This document shows, piece after piece, positions 51,601 to 59,536 of a stretch of DNA of 64,000 nucleotides. Made by a program: the position numbers and the translations under genes. Source of the stretch: Branchiostoma floridae (taxonomy: Eukaryota; Chordata; Leptocardii; Amphioxiformes; Branchiostomatidae). The stretch lies in NCBI RefSeq assembly GCF_000003815.2, contig NC_049990.1, positions 11,336,985 through 11,400,984 on the forward strand, written 5' to 3'. The notes under the pieces are model-generated. The model was not told the origin of the DNA. It ran no database searches and saw only the letters and a program-made list of their open reading frames with translations. Within the stretch, counting starts at the first letter, position 1. Every line of letters begins with the position of its first letter.

Positions 51601-54600
51601 AATGGAACAAAAGTTAAAACAAACAGTGTTACAAATGTCTAACTCTTGGGTAGGCATATACTTGGTTTCCTGTGCTGACCCCAATTAATGTTGGCCACCT
51701 GTTCTGAAACTTGTCCTCTACCTCAGAACAAAACCATTGCAGGAATTTGCTGGTAACAAACATAATCAGCACTGGGTCATCTAATGGAACTATCACTGTA
51801 AACCTACAGGAGCGAATTGATTGAGAGTTGGGTTTTATGTTTTACCATAATAATACACAACAATTTTCCCAGGTATTTAATAACATTCATAATTAACTCA
51901 GAATGCCTTATGTTTTTGATAAAAATAGAGCATTAAAAGTGTTTGATACAACTTTTCATCTCTTTTTCATAGATACGTTCCCATTGAAAAATTTCAATTT
52001 TTTAATAAACCGTACATGTATCGGCGATCTTTAAAAAATAATTGGCCTGTGTGATTGGACTCCATTCTAGAAACTGGCATTCAACTTCAAGATTAAAAAT
52101 AATTGATAACCTCCTTGATAAAATGTACTGCAGTGAATTAAGACTTACTAAGATATAACTGGCAAATGTCAGTATATTCTCACAAATTCAAATTTTGTAA
52201 CCTACATTCAAGATCTACACTCTGGTGAAAATTGACTTTATTCCATCCTGTCAATATACAAAATATTCCGACCTGTTAATATACAAAATATTCCATCCTG
52301 TCAATATACAAAATATTCCATCCTGTCAATATATAAAACATTCTATCCTGCCCATATACATAACCCAGAATTTAAATCACATGGGTTGCTAGGGGCACAT
52401 GACCTTTAACATGTCCGAGCAGGACGTCAAGCCGGTAGTTACACAGCTTTGTGTGCGCACCAAACCTCATGATCCCTGGCTTACAATGGTGGTCTGTGCA
52501 CAAGATGTGCTTTGGTCCAGGGGAAAGAAGCTTGTCACTGTTGCTATTTTGGACTATACTTCATATTATTGTACAACAGTAAAGCCTTACTAAAGGTGTA
52601 TAATTTACTATAAACATCATAACATACAGTCAAACCTGACTATACTGACCACTCAGGGGACCTCTAAAGACAATGGTCAAAGAGGGGCACAACAGATTGT
52701 AGGATTCAAAGATATATGTATAGTCAAACATGCCCTGTTTGTACATTCAACTGCCAAAAAATGAAAAGCGTAAAACTTTTTAGCTTACAAAAACAATCAG
52801 AGCCCTATATACCCAGGGTTGGACAAGTCCAATAGTCTGATTGTCCCGGGCAAGTGAAAGTGCTGATTGGGCAAGCGTATGTCCTACCCCACTTGCCCAA
52901 CCGGACAAGTACTACTCTCATGTCCCTAATAAACATACCTTCCGGAATAAACATACCCCCCGGACAAATCCTCAATATCTAATAAACATACCCCCCGGAA
53001 TAAACATACCCCCCGGAAAATTACCAAATTGACATGTACTTAACTGTGTCCATACTACTTCTGTCCAAAGAAAAGAAGATGATAAGCAGGTAGGTTCTTT
53101 TTATTTATTTATGCCTAAGAACCACATCAGTTGTATAAATAATTAGCTGAAGAACTATAACAGATATCTTGTTCGAATTATGATATTTTCTCCATTTTGT
53201 AATAAAAGGTACAGTGAAACCTGCCTTATGAGTAACCTGAGTATAGGGGCCACTTGGCTAGTGGTGCGTACCGGTTCGCCGAACCGGACTTGGACTTGCT
53301 ATAACTTTCGGTTCAAGTCCGGTTAAAACCGGAACGTCAAAAACCGGTTTTCTGGAAAACCGGAAATCTCTTTCTTGTTGTATACTAGTAACATCTAAAA
53401 ACAACGCTAGATGCCTATGTAACTTTTTAATCGCAGCCAACAGGCCAGAAAATAACGTATTTCTGCGTATTGTCCTACCGCCATAAGCCAAGCACATGGT
53501 CGCGCCGTGGCAACCTTCTTTCCTAATCCGGCAACGCGGCAAAAATGACAGGTTGACTTTAGCAATTATACCCATGAAAATAAAGCATGTGGATTTGTTT
53601 ATCTCCTGGTATGGGTTTTAAGTCCCATATCTTCTAAAAATGAAGAAAATGTCCAAGATAAACAAGCTAAAACAAATCTCCGGCGCGGCGACTGTAAATG
53701 ACATTTGCCGCTTGCCGGGATACTTCACCGAAAGCATGGGTGAGTAGCTTGTTAAAAAGAAACACCGGCACGTTCTATTTTAGAAAAAGTTTCAAGTTCA
53801 TGAACTCATGTTATACCTCCTGCATTTATCTTTGTAACGAATAAATTTAAAATTAATTTTACGGTTGAATATAGAAGATAAAAACACCGCACGCATCATT
53901 TCTACCCGCATTACAGTAGGCTATCCCATTGACCCCTATGACCTCGCAAGCGCCATTTTGAAATTTCGGCCGTCAAAAAAACAAGCTGGAAAATGTCGAA
54001 TTTTGCCGTGATTTCCCGATAGTTTTTATCAAAAATCGATGTTTCTACACCTTTGAAAATGATGCAGTCGTCTTTGGCAATATTTTGATAGCATGCGGCC
54101 CAGCGGCGGGCGCCGGATACGCAAATGGATCGCCGCAGTATAGCAAGTCGCTTTATGCTTGTATCTAACACGTTAATTGGGAAACTTTAGCGACCGTAAA
54201 AAAACCGGACTTATAAGTCCGGACCTGAACCGGAATCTTTGGGCTCGAGTCCGGACCTGAACCGGAATGTGAGCTTCGGTACGCACCACTACACTTGGCC
54301 ATTTCGGTCAGTTTTCGTCGGTCCGTTGGATTTTAAGAAATAGTCTATAGCGGTCACCTGTCGAATGCGGTCGCGGCCAGACGATTTTCGGTCCGGCCGC
54401 TATGCCAACACTGCCGATAGCGGTCACCGGCGCGGCGCGACTGGCGGGGTTCACTTTTTTCAATTTCTGCACTACATCAGCAAAATGTAGGCTCAAATTA
54501 GACGATTTATGAAGGAAACGTTGAATAAAGAAACATTAAACAAAATTATGTGATTTTATGTGAAGTTTTTCCACCAAAGTGGTGTTGAATTCACGCGGCG

Positions 54601-57600
54601 TTTTTTCTCGTCTCAGACTCTTTGCACTCTACATCGTCATATCTGTGCAAACTGGAAGACCATATGGACAGATTTTACAAATAGACCGTCCGTTCATGTA
54701 TCTGATGTTTTAGGTTCTTGAAATGCATGTACGCTGCCCCAATTTTCGTATTCCGCGGGCCAAAAATGGAAATCTCCGTCTCCGGTAATTTTCCAAGATG
54801 GCGTCAGCAGCAGATAAACAAGGTCACTAGGGGTCAGTGGGCGACTCCATTTTTCCAAGGTAAAATGTCGCAAAAAGAATTCTCATGTGTAGCATGAAAT
54901 ACAGTGATTACGGTATAAAAACGATTAAAATCTATTACATGAAACTTTTTTATGTGAAAACTAGACTAAGGCTGATTTTTGCCGGAGAAATAAGCCTACG
55001 TACAGAAAGTTTATTTCGACGTGACCTTCTCGGCATAATGGCACATGCATCTACAGAGGAAAGTGTTTGTGGCGGTTTGAAGCTTAGAAATGATTATGAA
55101 CTTGCTGTTTTTACCGACGAATTCCTGCCGTTTTGGAGAATATGCGGCGTCAAAACTCATATCACAAGGGAAACGAACTTATAGTTTTTAATTATTTTTA
55201 CGTCCAGTATTTATTATGTGAACGAATCACTCTTCCGCCTCGCTGACGAAAGAGCATGGAACCACAAGACCGGAAATTCATCGTGCAAGGTGCTGGTTTA
55301 CGATGTAAACAGAGACTGTAAACTACTACTAAATTAAAACTAAAAGTTATTTATGTAAAAATTGTATTTCAAAACGTCAGTGCGGTGTCTTATTTTCCCC
55401 CAAGAACAACATTTACTTCGTAGCGTCATAGCGAGATGGAACGAAATCACTGAAAGTGTACCGCGTACGCGGGTCAAAACGCGGGGAAATCCGCGCTGTT
55501 TCGCCCGACAAATAGTGACTTTTGAGCAAAAATACCGCGGAAATATGGGCAGAAACCCCCAAAACTTCAATTCTTTGAGGGTCCTGGCTTAGCAAAGCCC
55601 CAATTTTCAGAAACAAATAAACGTACCGTCCAAAATAAGAACGTACCGGGTGGATTGTGAGGCTGAAAAAAATAAACGTCCCGGTACGTTTATTAGGGAC
55701 ATGGGAGTAGTAAGTAAGATTTTTGAAATACTCTAAATAAGTTATAATTATCAGGCTTTCTTTTATTATGTTTATAAACAACCTTTATTCCTGTAAAAAA
55801 TAATTTAAATTTTGGGCAAGTGTAAAGTTGTTTCGGGTAAGTATTTTTTTAATTTGTCCAACCCTGAGGCCAAGTGTGAAGGAAACCATATGCTTACAGA
55901 CCAATATACGGTCGTCTAACTAGAGGTGGAAAAGTCAGCTTTCTACATCAATGCTTTACCACATGGTCACCAGACCGTGGCTTCTGGCCAAAGCAAAGTT
56001 GCGCCCTGCAACTGCCAAGCAATTATTGGACCCCACTCCCAGAGTAAACTCCGCAGCAGGGGTACACGACCTTTTAACACCTCCTGACTGCACACAGCAC
56101 ATGATGTAGGCACACTTACCACAGAGTGTGGTCAACGAGTCAAGGTCAAACCATGTGTGGCTAAGAGTGTCAAGCAGCGACTCAAGCTTAAAATTTATCT
56201 ATCAATAATCTTATAACAAGTAGAAATCAAGTGTAGCATTGTTGACTATGGTCTAGAAATTAGAAAGAAAATAAATAATTATATTTATAAGTAATCGACA
56301 AAGTTTCTTTTAAGAACATATCAGTAACTGACAACATGGACTAGTAATACAGCTTCATTGAACATTATGCAGGCCAGAAAAAAATACTAGTACACATTTT
56401 TAGCACTGTCATCTCGTAATTGAACACTTACAAATAGTTCTTCTACATTCCTAGAAAATGACTCAGTTTTACACGTGCTCACATTTGTCTTTATCGTTGT
56501 ACTACTTGTAGTGAATATTTGACAGTTTTAACCAAATAATGTCCAGTTTATCCTGTTCTCTAATGACTTATGAGTAGTGCGTGTAGGCAACTTTCCCAGA
56601 GGACTTGGACTTGGAACTTGAGCGACACTGTAGCCATTTCGCTAATCCTTTCCTGGTGTGGTGACTTAGCTAGCCTGTTTTCATTTAAGAGTCCCTGGGT
56701 TCTTTCAAGTTATTACAGCAGGTCTAGTCAATACTTCTTCTGCACGCCAGACATATACTTCCTGGTCTAGTGTTTGTAAGCTTAAATCTTACAATGGGCT
56801 ATAGCAAGTGAATTCTGGGGATAGTGTTACAACTTTTGTTCATGGCAATACATAACTGACAGATAAACTTTGTGACTACCCAGTTCCTGGCCAGTGATAA
56901 ATATGCTTTTGTGTATTATTACTGCGGTTAATAGCTCCATCACCCTTGAAGTGAAACTTGACATTCATTTTGTATACCTTAAAACAGGAAATATAATTAT
57001 TCAATCATAATCATATACTATATAGTCAAGCAAATGCTCCTATGGTGGTAATTGGATTGCTTGCCCAACAGATACTGCCTGCCCGCCACCGAGGATCTGC
57101 TTGGAGACCACACAAAGATAGCCCTGTTCATCAATACAATACAACGTCAGTCCGTAAATCTAGGGAGGCAATGCCTCCATGCCTATTGTCTGTTGCAACA
57201 CTTTGGCTTCATGTGTAGGTCATTTCTACTCTTCTTGTTACTTTCTCATTTAGGTATTTCATTAGGGGAGTCCCTAAAACACATAATCTACTTAGTATGA
57301 AAACTGTTTGCCTTTTATGTACATTGTCTCAGCTAATGGACCAGTAAGTAGGATATGTCCCCGTGGAGGATGACATCATCTATCTACTATAATGACATCT
57401 GCCCATATAATCGGATCCTCAATAATCCTGGCTGTGTTGGTTATGTAGATGTAAGACTGATAAAATCATAATCCCAGAAAAGCTTATCCTTCATTACTAA
57501 AAATATCTGACTGATAAATACATTTGTAGTTTGTTATTGTACATGCACATATAAACATGTAAGAGTGTCCTCATGTATTTTGTAAATATTACATATTGTG

Positions 57601-59270
57601 TGCACATAAAACATTGAACAGTTAATAAAATGCTGCAGCTAATAGTCTATGTTATCCCTAAACAAATAAGTTCTAGAGATACGTACAATCACATAGTGTA
57701 GACATAATAAGAATTAAAATGAAAACAGGACATTATGGTAGTAACATGGAAATTTTAAGAGAAAAGGCTTGTAGCATAATGATATTAGAACAGACTCAAC
57801 AGACTACAGAGTTACAAAAAACACTCTGCTGTAAATGCAATACATAAGGCATGTAATAAACAATTGAATACTATTATAAACAGCTTTCAAAGTATCTTAA
57901 CGGACATAAATCATGTACAAAAAAATAAAAATTTCGTGACAATTTTCAAAGGTTGCACTGTGATCATTCCTTTGTAATTTTCAACAGTACTAATCAGCAT
58001 AATAGTGCAATCTATGTGTACTTTATTATGAGCATAACAAACATAAGAAAGTTGTAATTCACCAAAATTAGAAAATTGGTAAACTTAACTTGACTGTTTC
58101 TTGTGCTAATGGACTTACAGCAGCCACAGCTTGTCGATCAATCAACATCCCCCCAAAATAACCTCCGACATAATTAGATTTTACGACCAAAAACAATCAA
58201 TTTCTTCTGTGTCAGAGGCTATCAACGTTCCTTGTGCTAAATACTTAACGAAAATGCACAAACTTCGCAACTATCTTCATCCAAATCCAGAAATGGGAGC
58301 GTTAATTCAACAATATTAACCTGACTTATAATCTGTCATCATCAACAAAGGAATTGATTGAAATGTTTGATCTGAATACATTAAATTTGAAATGCAAATG
58401 TAGAATTTACACAGTGGATAAATCAAACACTGTTCTTGTGTAAATTTAGAATGGTTGGCTTCACTTCGCCGTAGATTATTCGAATGGATTCCTTCTTTTT
58501 TCGCAAAATCTAAAATTTTGGGTGTCATACGTTTATTTGTGACCTGCTAGGGATAGTTGGGGTGGGGGGCGAAGCAACCTGCTTCCGATACCATATTTAC
58601 GATTAAGGGGAAAATTTCACCAGAAAGCACGGCGTGTAGTCTCTGAATAATCCAAGACAAACACCAGTTCGACACTCTGCTTAGAAACTAGAGCTAATTG
58701 GCGAGTTTGTGACACTTTGTCCCGTACATTTTTTGCGGTAAACAAGGAGTGTACCTTTAGACAACCGTCCACAACATATGTATACGATAGAACATGGGCC
58801 ATCGCCCTACCCGGTACACTGTTTCCTGTGCGTGTCTCCAGCAGAAAATGGCTTCCTTTTCCAGTCATATCGTCAACAGTCACATTTTTAGCTTTGCTAA
58901 AGTCTACTGTTGTGAAAACAGGCGGCTGAGACAAGAGGAAAGAGAGGGAAAGGGCGAATTTTGTACACAGACTGTGTTTGTTTGTGTTCATCGCCAAACG
59001 ATAAAGCTGTTTTCTCTTCGTCAGGACGGTAAAGTTAAACCACTAACCTGCACATGTAACGTCGCTCAATTCGTACGAAATGGCGCTCTTTGGGTACTCC
59101 TTTAGTTTCCTGCAACTCAAGTTCAACTTCCCAGTCACCTGGGCGTCCTCGAAACTCTTTTCGAGGCTCCGAAGATTTGACAAGCTCGCCGTTCCGCCAA
59201 GGCCGTGACTTAGTGCCGCCATTTTTCCTACTTCTGCAGTGACATATCCCGTACATCCGGCGGACATCAT
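30536..59270 (-). CDS. LRCH: LRCH-family protein (leucine-rich repeats + calponin homology), whole gene
   Basis: A multi-exon gene read right to left. Exons run 59270-59048, 50887-50743, 47138-47012, 46553-46448, 45458-45322, 44077-43962, 42767-42638, 42136-41828, 41252-41086, 40292-40230, 39640-39569, 38903-38801, 38172-38029, 37717-37667, 36987-36921, 35547-35435, 35090-34953 and 33665-33588, then one of two ends (30885-30625 or 30655-30536). Every junction has AG/GT sites and keeps frame; the common part is 763 residues, giving about 849 or 802 in total. LRRs span roughly residues 50-246, a charged low-complexity linker 285-660, and a CH domain from about 665. Vertebrate LRCH1, 3 and 4 share this order. 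Family members act at the cell cortex as adaptors: LRCH1 and LRCH3 bind DOCK-family exchange factors, and fly LRCH stabilises the cortex. A downstream ATG at 59222 in AAAATGGCGGC context may be the true start, shortening the protein by 16 residues. LRCH membership is near certain; one-to-one orthology is not implied, since lancelets may have a single gene for the vertebrate set. Confidence 0.95.
30625..30885 (-). CDS. LRCH: LRCH alternative end A: CH tail plus C-terminal membrane anchor
   Basis: Opens at an ATGTAG acceptor in phase 0 and reads 86 residues to TAG at 30627-30625. It starts 'DMLCHDEDILAQRNLSYVGI', which completes the CH domain. After a Ser/Pro linker it ends with a hydrophobic helix around 'LIGFLLFYFSFMFLFMFVYV' (about residues 820-839 of the protein). 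From memory of the family, vertebrate LRCH1 and LRCH4 end in a similar tail anchor ('LIGF...VYITY' in LRCH1), so this end should attach the protein to a membrane. Its last 31 nt overlap end B in another frame. Confidence 0.88.
   Translation of the reverse strand, partial: DMLCHDEDILAQRNLSYVGITVRALVDFLPSSSAPALDTPHWSQRLPLFPVRSSCELIGFLLFYFSFMFLFMFVYVRISYASHTTS
33588..33665 (-). CDS. LRCH: LRCH exon 18: CH domain, last shared exon
   Basis: 78 nt, phase 0 at both ends. Encodes 'PKLSLAKCRRNVENFLEACR' and 'RIGVPN', matching PKLSMAKCRRNVENFLEACRKLGVP of vertebrate LRCH. It splices to either of two downstream 3' splice sites. Confidence 0.97.
34953..35090 (-). CDS. LRCH: LRCH exon 17: CH domain core
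   Basis: 138 nt, phase 0 at both ends. Encodes 'LKVSLPDNLGTALMDGVVLC' and 'HLANHVRPRSISSIHVPSPAV', the most conserved block of the LRCH CH domain. Flanked by ATCAG and GTGAGA. Confidence 0.97.
35435..35547 (-). CDS. LRCH: LRCH exon 16: lead-in helix of the CH domain
   Basis: 113 nt, phase 1 in and 0 out. Encodes 'DPNFTIRRKLDIMREEMQAV' and 'EELRR', almost identical to the vertebrate LRCH motif DPxFTIRRKMEQMREE..LVEQLR. Confidence 0.95.
35695..35930. repeat. Intronic dispersed repeat, copy 1
   Basis: CTGCAGTGCCAAGGATAGCC, CTAGGAGGCCCAAA, AATCCATCCAGCCA, ATACTGACCACAAATG and ATGGAAAAATGCC follow the same order as in the copy at 42845-43050. Probably a LINE or SINE fragment. Confidence 0.65.
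36585..36885. repeat. Two-copy tandem duplication, about 150 bp
   Basis: GGTCTTGTGACATCTTATTT starts at 36589 and 36743, and TAATCATGGTTT ends the units at 36721 and 36868. It sits just beyond the donor of LRCH exon 15, in the intron. Confidence 0.85.
36921..36987 (-). CDS. LRCH: LRCH exon 15: linker before CH domain
   Basis: 67 nt, phase 0 in and 1 out. Encodes 'DPERTPTNSYNSFTMPSLKP' plus RS, comparable to the 'GLKPRS' segment just before the CH domain of vertebrate LRCH1. Confidence 0.85.
37667..37717 (-). CDS. LRCH: LRCH exon 14: micro-exon-sized linker
   Basis: 51 nt, 17 codons, phase 0 at both ends (TTCACAG and GAG|GTAACT). Encodes 'RTSGSNIGRDDDSLSDE', an acidic Ser-rich patch. Skipping would keep frame. 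Confidence 0.78.
38029..38172 (-). CDS. LRCH: LRCH exon 13: helical charged segment
   Basis: 144 nt, phase 0 at both ends. Encodes an Arg/Glu/Ala-rich helix ('RLRQEALAARTRHEAQLARR') ending 'QLQKDAVLNFVK'. The symmetric phase makes it a possible cassette exon. Confidence 0.85.
38801..38903 (-). CDS. LRCH: LRCH exon 12: Ser-Pro-rich linker
   Basis: 103 nt, phase 2 in and 0 out. Encodes repeated Ser-Pro motifs ('SPYSSPGLSPGTSPHVSPAA'), which are likely proline-directed kinase sites. Donor CAG|GTGCGC is weaker than the others. Confidence 0.8.
39056..39395. mobile_element. hAT-like element (CAGTGCTCGAAA ends)
   Basis: Ends CAGTGCTCGAAATCC and TTTCGAGCACTG are inverted repeats of about 12 bp. The size (340 bp) and CAG-type ends resemble hAT MITEs. 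Target duplication is not clear. It lies in the LRCH intron between exons 11 and 12. Confidence 0.5.
39569..39640 (-). CDS. LRCH: LRCH exon 11: linker
   Basis: 72 nt, phase 2 at both ends, TTCCAG acceptor and AA|GTGAGT donor. Encodes 'FRHDRDRNSLNLDLRAEGNR'. It is cassette-like, because skipping it leaves the frame intact. Confidence 0.8.
40230..40292 (-). CDS. LRCH: LRCH exon 10: linker
   Basis: 63 nt, phase 2 at both ends; CCAG acceptor and AA|GTAAGT donor. Encodes 'SAPLSSASFNDSYRRPRPDT'. Together with exon 11 it forms a symmetric pair that could be skipped without a frameshift. Confidence 0.8.
41086..41252 (-). CDS. LRCH: LRCH exon 9: acidic/basic linker
   Basis: 167 nt, phase 0 in and 2 out. 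It encodes 'GGDEEDEEREKEERRRAAQV', then a basic stretch (KVLRTKRAQNRRWSE). The donor AAAG|GTGGGG was chosen because it keeps frame with the next exon; TCTG|GTCAGA is an alternative site that would break the frame. Confidence 0.8.
41828..42136 (-). CDS. LRCH: LRCH exon 8: charged coiled-coil-like linker
   Basis: 309 nt, the largest exon, phase 0 at both ends. It encodes a Glu/Arg/Lys-rich helix ('EQVAHRTKEQRHQRAEAYYG' and so on) and ends in a threonine run coded by ACA repeats near 41840-41857, which may vary in length. Donor ATG|GTATGT. Confidence 0.88.
42638..42767 (-). CDS. LRCH: LRCH exon 7: linker
   Basis: 130 nt, phase 2 in and 0 out. It encodes a Ser/Gly-rich linker with 'VVMDSGYNTASDTSNKRWST', comparable to the DSGxGSDNGxKRLS motif that follows the LRRs in vertebrate LRCH proteins. 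Candidate phosphorylation-rich linker. Confidence 0.9.
42845..43050. repeat. Intronic dispersed repeat, copy 2
   Basis: CTGCAGTACCAAAGTCAGTC, CTAGGAGGCC, AATCCATCCACAATC, ATGCTGACTACAAATA and ATGGTATAAAAATGC match copy 1 at 35695. Confidence 0.65.
43336..43445. mobile_element. Truncated Harbinger-type element
   Basis: GACCATGCTGATTTGATTAT after TTA, then GGAACTCCAAAACTGATGCA and AAAGTTGCCTTCATTAT, matches the left part of the element at 1746. No right terminus was found. Confidence 0.65.
43538..43888. mobile_element. hAT-type MITE with perfect 8-bp target duplication
   Basis: Terminal inverted repeats CAGGGCTCTAGCCAGC and GCTGGCTAGAGCCCTG flank 351 bp. GTCTGCCA occurs immediately before (43530-43537) and after (43889-43896). 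Ends and 8-bp duplication are diagnostic of hAT. It lies within intron 6 of LRCH, 73 bp from exon 6. Confidence 0.9.
43962..44077 (-). CDS. LRCH: LRCH exon 6: segment after the LRR block
   Basis: 116 nt, phase 0 in and 2 out. It starts 'VCTRGRVHILKWLCQEAHKE', matching the LRCH segment ICxKGKVHIFKYLxIQA that caps the LRRs. The 3' end is GAG AG|GTGACG. A hAT-like element lies only 73 bp beyond the donor. Confidence 0.9.
44185..44300 (+). repeat. Dispersed repeat family 'GGTCCGGACC', copy 3
   Basis: GTACTGTAAAGGTCCAAAGG and CAGGTCCAGGTCCGGACTTG match the copies at 2125 and 6711. It lies just upstream of LRCH exon 6, in the intron. Confidence 0.6.
45322..45458 (-). CDS. LRCH: LRCH exon 5: last LRR units
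   Basis: 137 nt, phase 1 in and 0 out. It encodes 'LDISCNKVTSLPACYRHLQ' and ends 'FILDNNPLMSPPAQ', the conserved end of the LRCH LRR block (L.NNPLQ.PPAQ). Confidence 0.95.
45532..45920. repeat. Two-copy tandem duplication, period 199 bp
   Basis: ACTAAGGTAAACAATTCTCC at 45532 and 45731; AAGTTCATATCCCATAACA closes both units. The copies are about 90 percent alike by eye. Located in the LRCH intron next to exon 5. Confidence 0.88.
46003..46315. mobile_element. hAT-like insertion (CAGGGTTGGACAAG end)
   Basis: The left end CAGGGTTGGACAAG equals that of the element at 52814. TACACTCT flanks it at 45995-46002 and again at 46316-46323. The right terminus is degraded and does not pair with the left, so the right boundary rests on the repeated flank. 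Confidence 0.55.
46448..46553 (-). CDS. LRCH: LRCH exon 4: LRR units
   Basis: 106 nt, phase 0 in and 1 out. It encodes 'DVSCNEISTLPLQIGEMESL' followed by 'RELNIRRNHLQTLPE', a direct match to the LRCH family (D.SCNEI..LPQQ.G...SLRELN.RRN). Confidence 0.95.
47012..47138 (-). CDS. LRCH: LRCH exon 3: LRR units
   Basis: 127 nt, phase 2 in and 0 out. The product includes 'LPLQVLVVSNNKLVSLPEDI', nearly identical to the corresponding LRCH repeat (LPLKVLVVSNNKLVSIPEEI). Donor TTG|GTAAGT. Confidence 0.95.
47260..47480. repeat. Dispersed repeat fragment
   Basis: GATAGGTTCTTTAATGTTCC followed by CTCAAACACAGGACCTCCAT resembles a repeat tail that is common in marine deuterostome genomes. Identification is from memory of the motif. 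Confidence 0.3.
48354..48747. mobile_element. hAT-like element (CAGGGCTCGAAAT ends)
   Basis: CAGGGCTCGAAATTC at the left and TATTTCGAGCCCTG at the right form inverted termini around 394 bp. No exact 8-bp flank repeat was seen. It lies in the LRCH intron between exons 2 and 3. Confidence 0.55.
49262..49289. repeat. Short (CA)n run
   Basis: About 12 CA units in LRCH intron 2. Confidence 0.95.
49310..50590. repeat. Dispersed repeat with four 245-bp tandem units rich in octamers
   Basis: The head matches the repeat at 24305. It is followed by units starting near 49687, 49931, 50177 and 50411 (GACGGATCRTCATGATTTTT). Each carries ATGCAAAT and/or ATTTGCAT; nine perfect octamers are present. The pair at 49750-49782 is a perfect 12-bp inverted repeat with a 9-bp spacer. 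In LRCH intron 2. Confidence 0.8.
50743..50887 (-). CDS. LRCH: LRCH exon 2: LRR units
   Basis: 145 nt, phase 1 in and phase 2 out, flanked by TTTCAG and GTAAGG. It encodes 'DLSKNRFQEWPLEVCDYTSL' and then 'ENVDLYNNNIKAVP', closely following the vertebrate LRCH pattern (DLSKNR..E.P.....SLE.LNLYHN.I..IPE). Confidence 0.95.
52241..52362. repeat. 25-bp tandem repeat, five units
   Basis: TTCCATCCTGTCAATATACA plus AAATA repeats at 52241, 52266, 52291, 52316 and 52341 with minor changes. Confidence 0.9.
52912..55710. mobile_element. Inner element, 2.8 kb, TA target
   Basis: Termini CTACTCTCATGTCCCTAATA and, inverted, CTACTCCCATGTCCCTAATA extend about 25 bp. TA flanks both sides (52910-52911 and 55711-55712). 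Subterminal AATAAACATACCCCCCGGA is repeated four times at the left, and AATAAACGTACCG-like copies lie at the right. No transposase was recognised. It was itself interrupted by the element at 53259. Confidence 0.7.
53259..54291. mobile_element. hAT-type non-autonomous element, 1,033 bp, perfect 8-bp duplication
   Basis: TAGTGGTGCGTACCG at the left pairs with CGGTACGCACCACTA at the right. CACTTGGC stands immediately before (53251-53258) and after (54292-54299). Subterminal ACCGGACTTGGACTTG and AAGTCCGGACCTGAACCGGA are repeated. Removing it rejoins a sequence of the type CAGTGAAACCTGCC...GGCCATTTCGGTC, which itself looks like the end of a further element. Confidence 0.9.
59048..59270 (-). CDS. 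LRCH: LRCH exon 1: N-terminus and start of LRR region
   Basis: First coding exon, 223 nt, ending in phase 1 at a CAG|GTTAGT donor. After a short divergent leader it encodes a stretch like 'SLEKSFEDAQVTGKLNLSCR', which matches the LRCH N-terminal signature (ERALEEA..G.L.LS.RKL). The first ATG at 59270 has a weak context. The in-frame ATG at 59222 has A at -3 and G at +4 and is the better candidate. Confidence 0.9.
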
Positions 59271-59536
59271 TGGTCAGATTGTATGCAAATCACATTAAAC
59301 TGTTCGTTGATTGGCTACAAATACGTAATACTGCATCCTTCTACAATCTCTTGTGATTGGCTAAAGGCATGAAAGGCGCTTTTGTTTGAGTTGATCATGA
59401 GTGGTCTCAGTTCGGCTTGGTCAAGCAAATACATGTAGTCACAAATGCAAGCAATAGACGAATAGTTGTAGAAGATCAACCCAATGAAAGAACAATTTAA
59501 TGACTACTAGAATAGATTAGACTAGGACTCATCAAA
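59271..59536. promoter_or_regulatory. Divergent promoter region upstream of LRCH
   Basis: This 266-bp stretch lies between the LRCH start (minus) and a candidate plus-strand first exon. It holds two CCAAT boxes in LRCH orientation (AGCCAATC, minus strand, at 59309-59316 and 59355-59362) and an octamer ATGCAAAT at 59283-59290. No TATA box is obvious. Paired NF-Y-type CCAAT boxes fit a housekeeping-type, possibly bidirectional promoter. Confidence 0.5.

Larger units (their letters stand above)
52814..55866. mobile_element. Outer element of a transposon nest (CAGGGTTGGACAA termini)
   Basis: CAGGGTTGGACAA at 52814 pairs with TTGTCCAACCCTG ending at 55866. Once the inner insertion (52912-55710) is removed, about 250 bp remain, similar in size and content (CTTGCCCAA, GGGCAAGTG) to the insertion at 46003. 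In LRCH intron 1. Confidence 0.7.

Noticed and set aside
58617-58997. 126-residue frame on the minus strand in LRCH intron 1
   Set aside because: It sits in the GC-richer region beside exon 1, has no recognisable motif, and would conflict with the clear exon 1 to exon 2 join.
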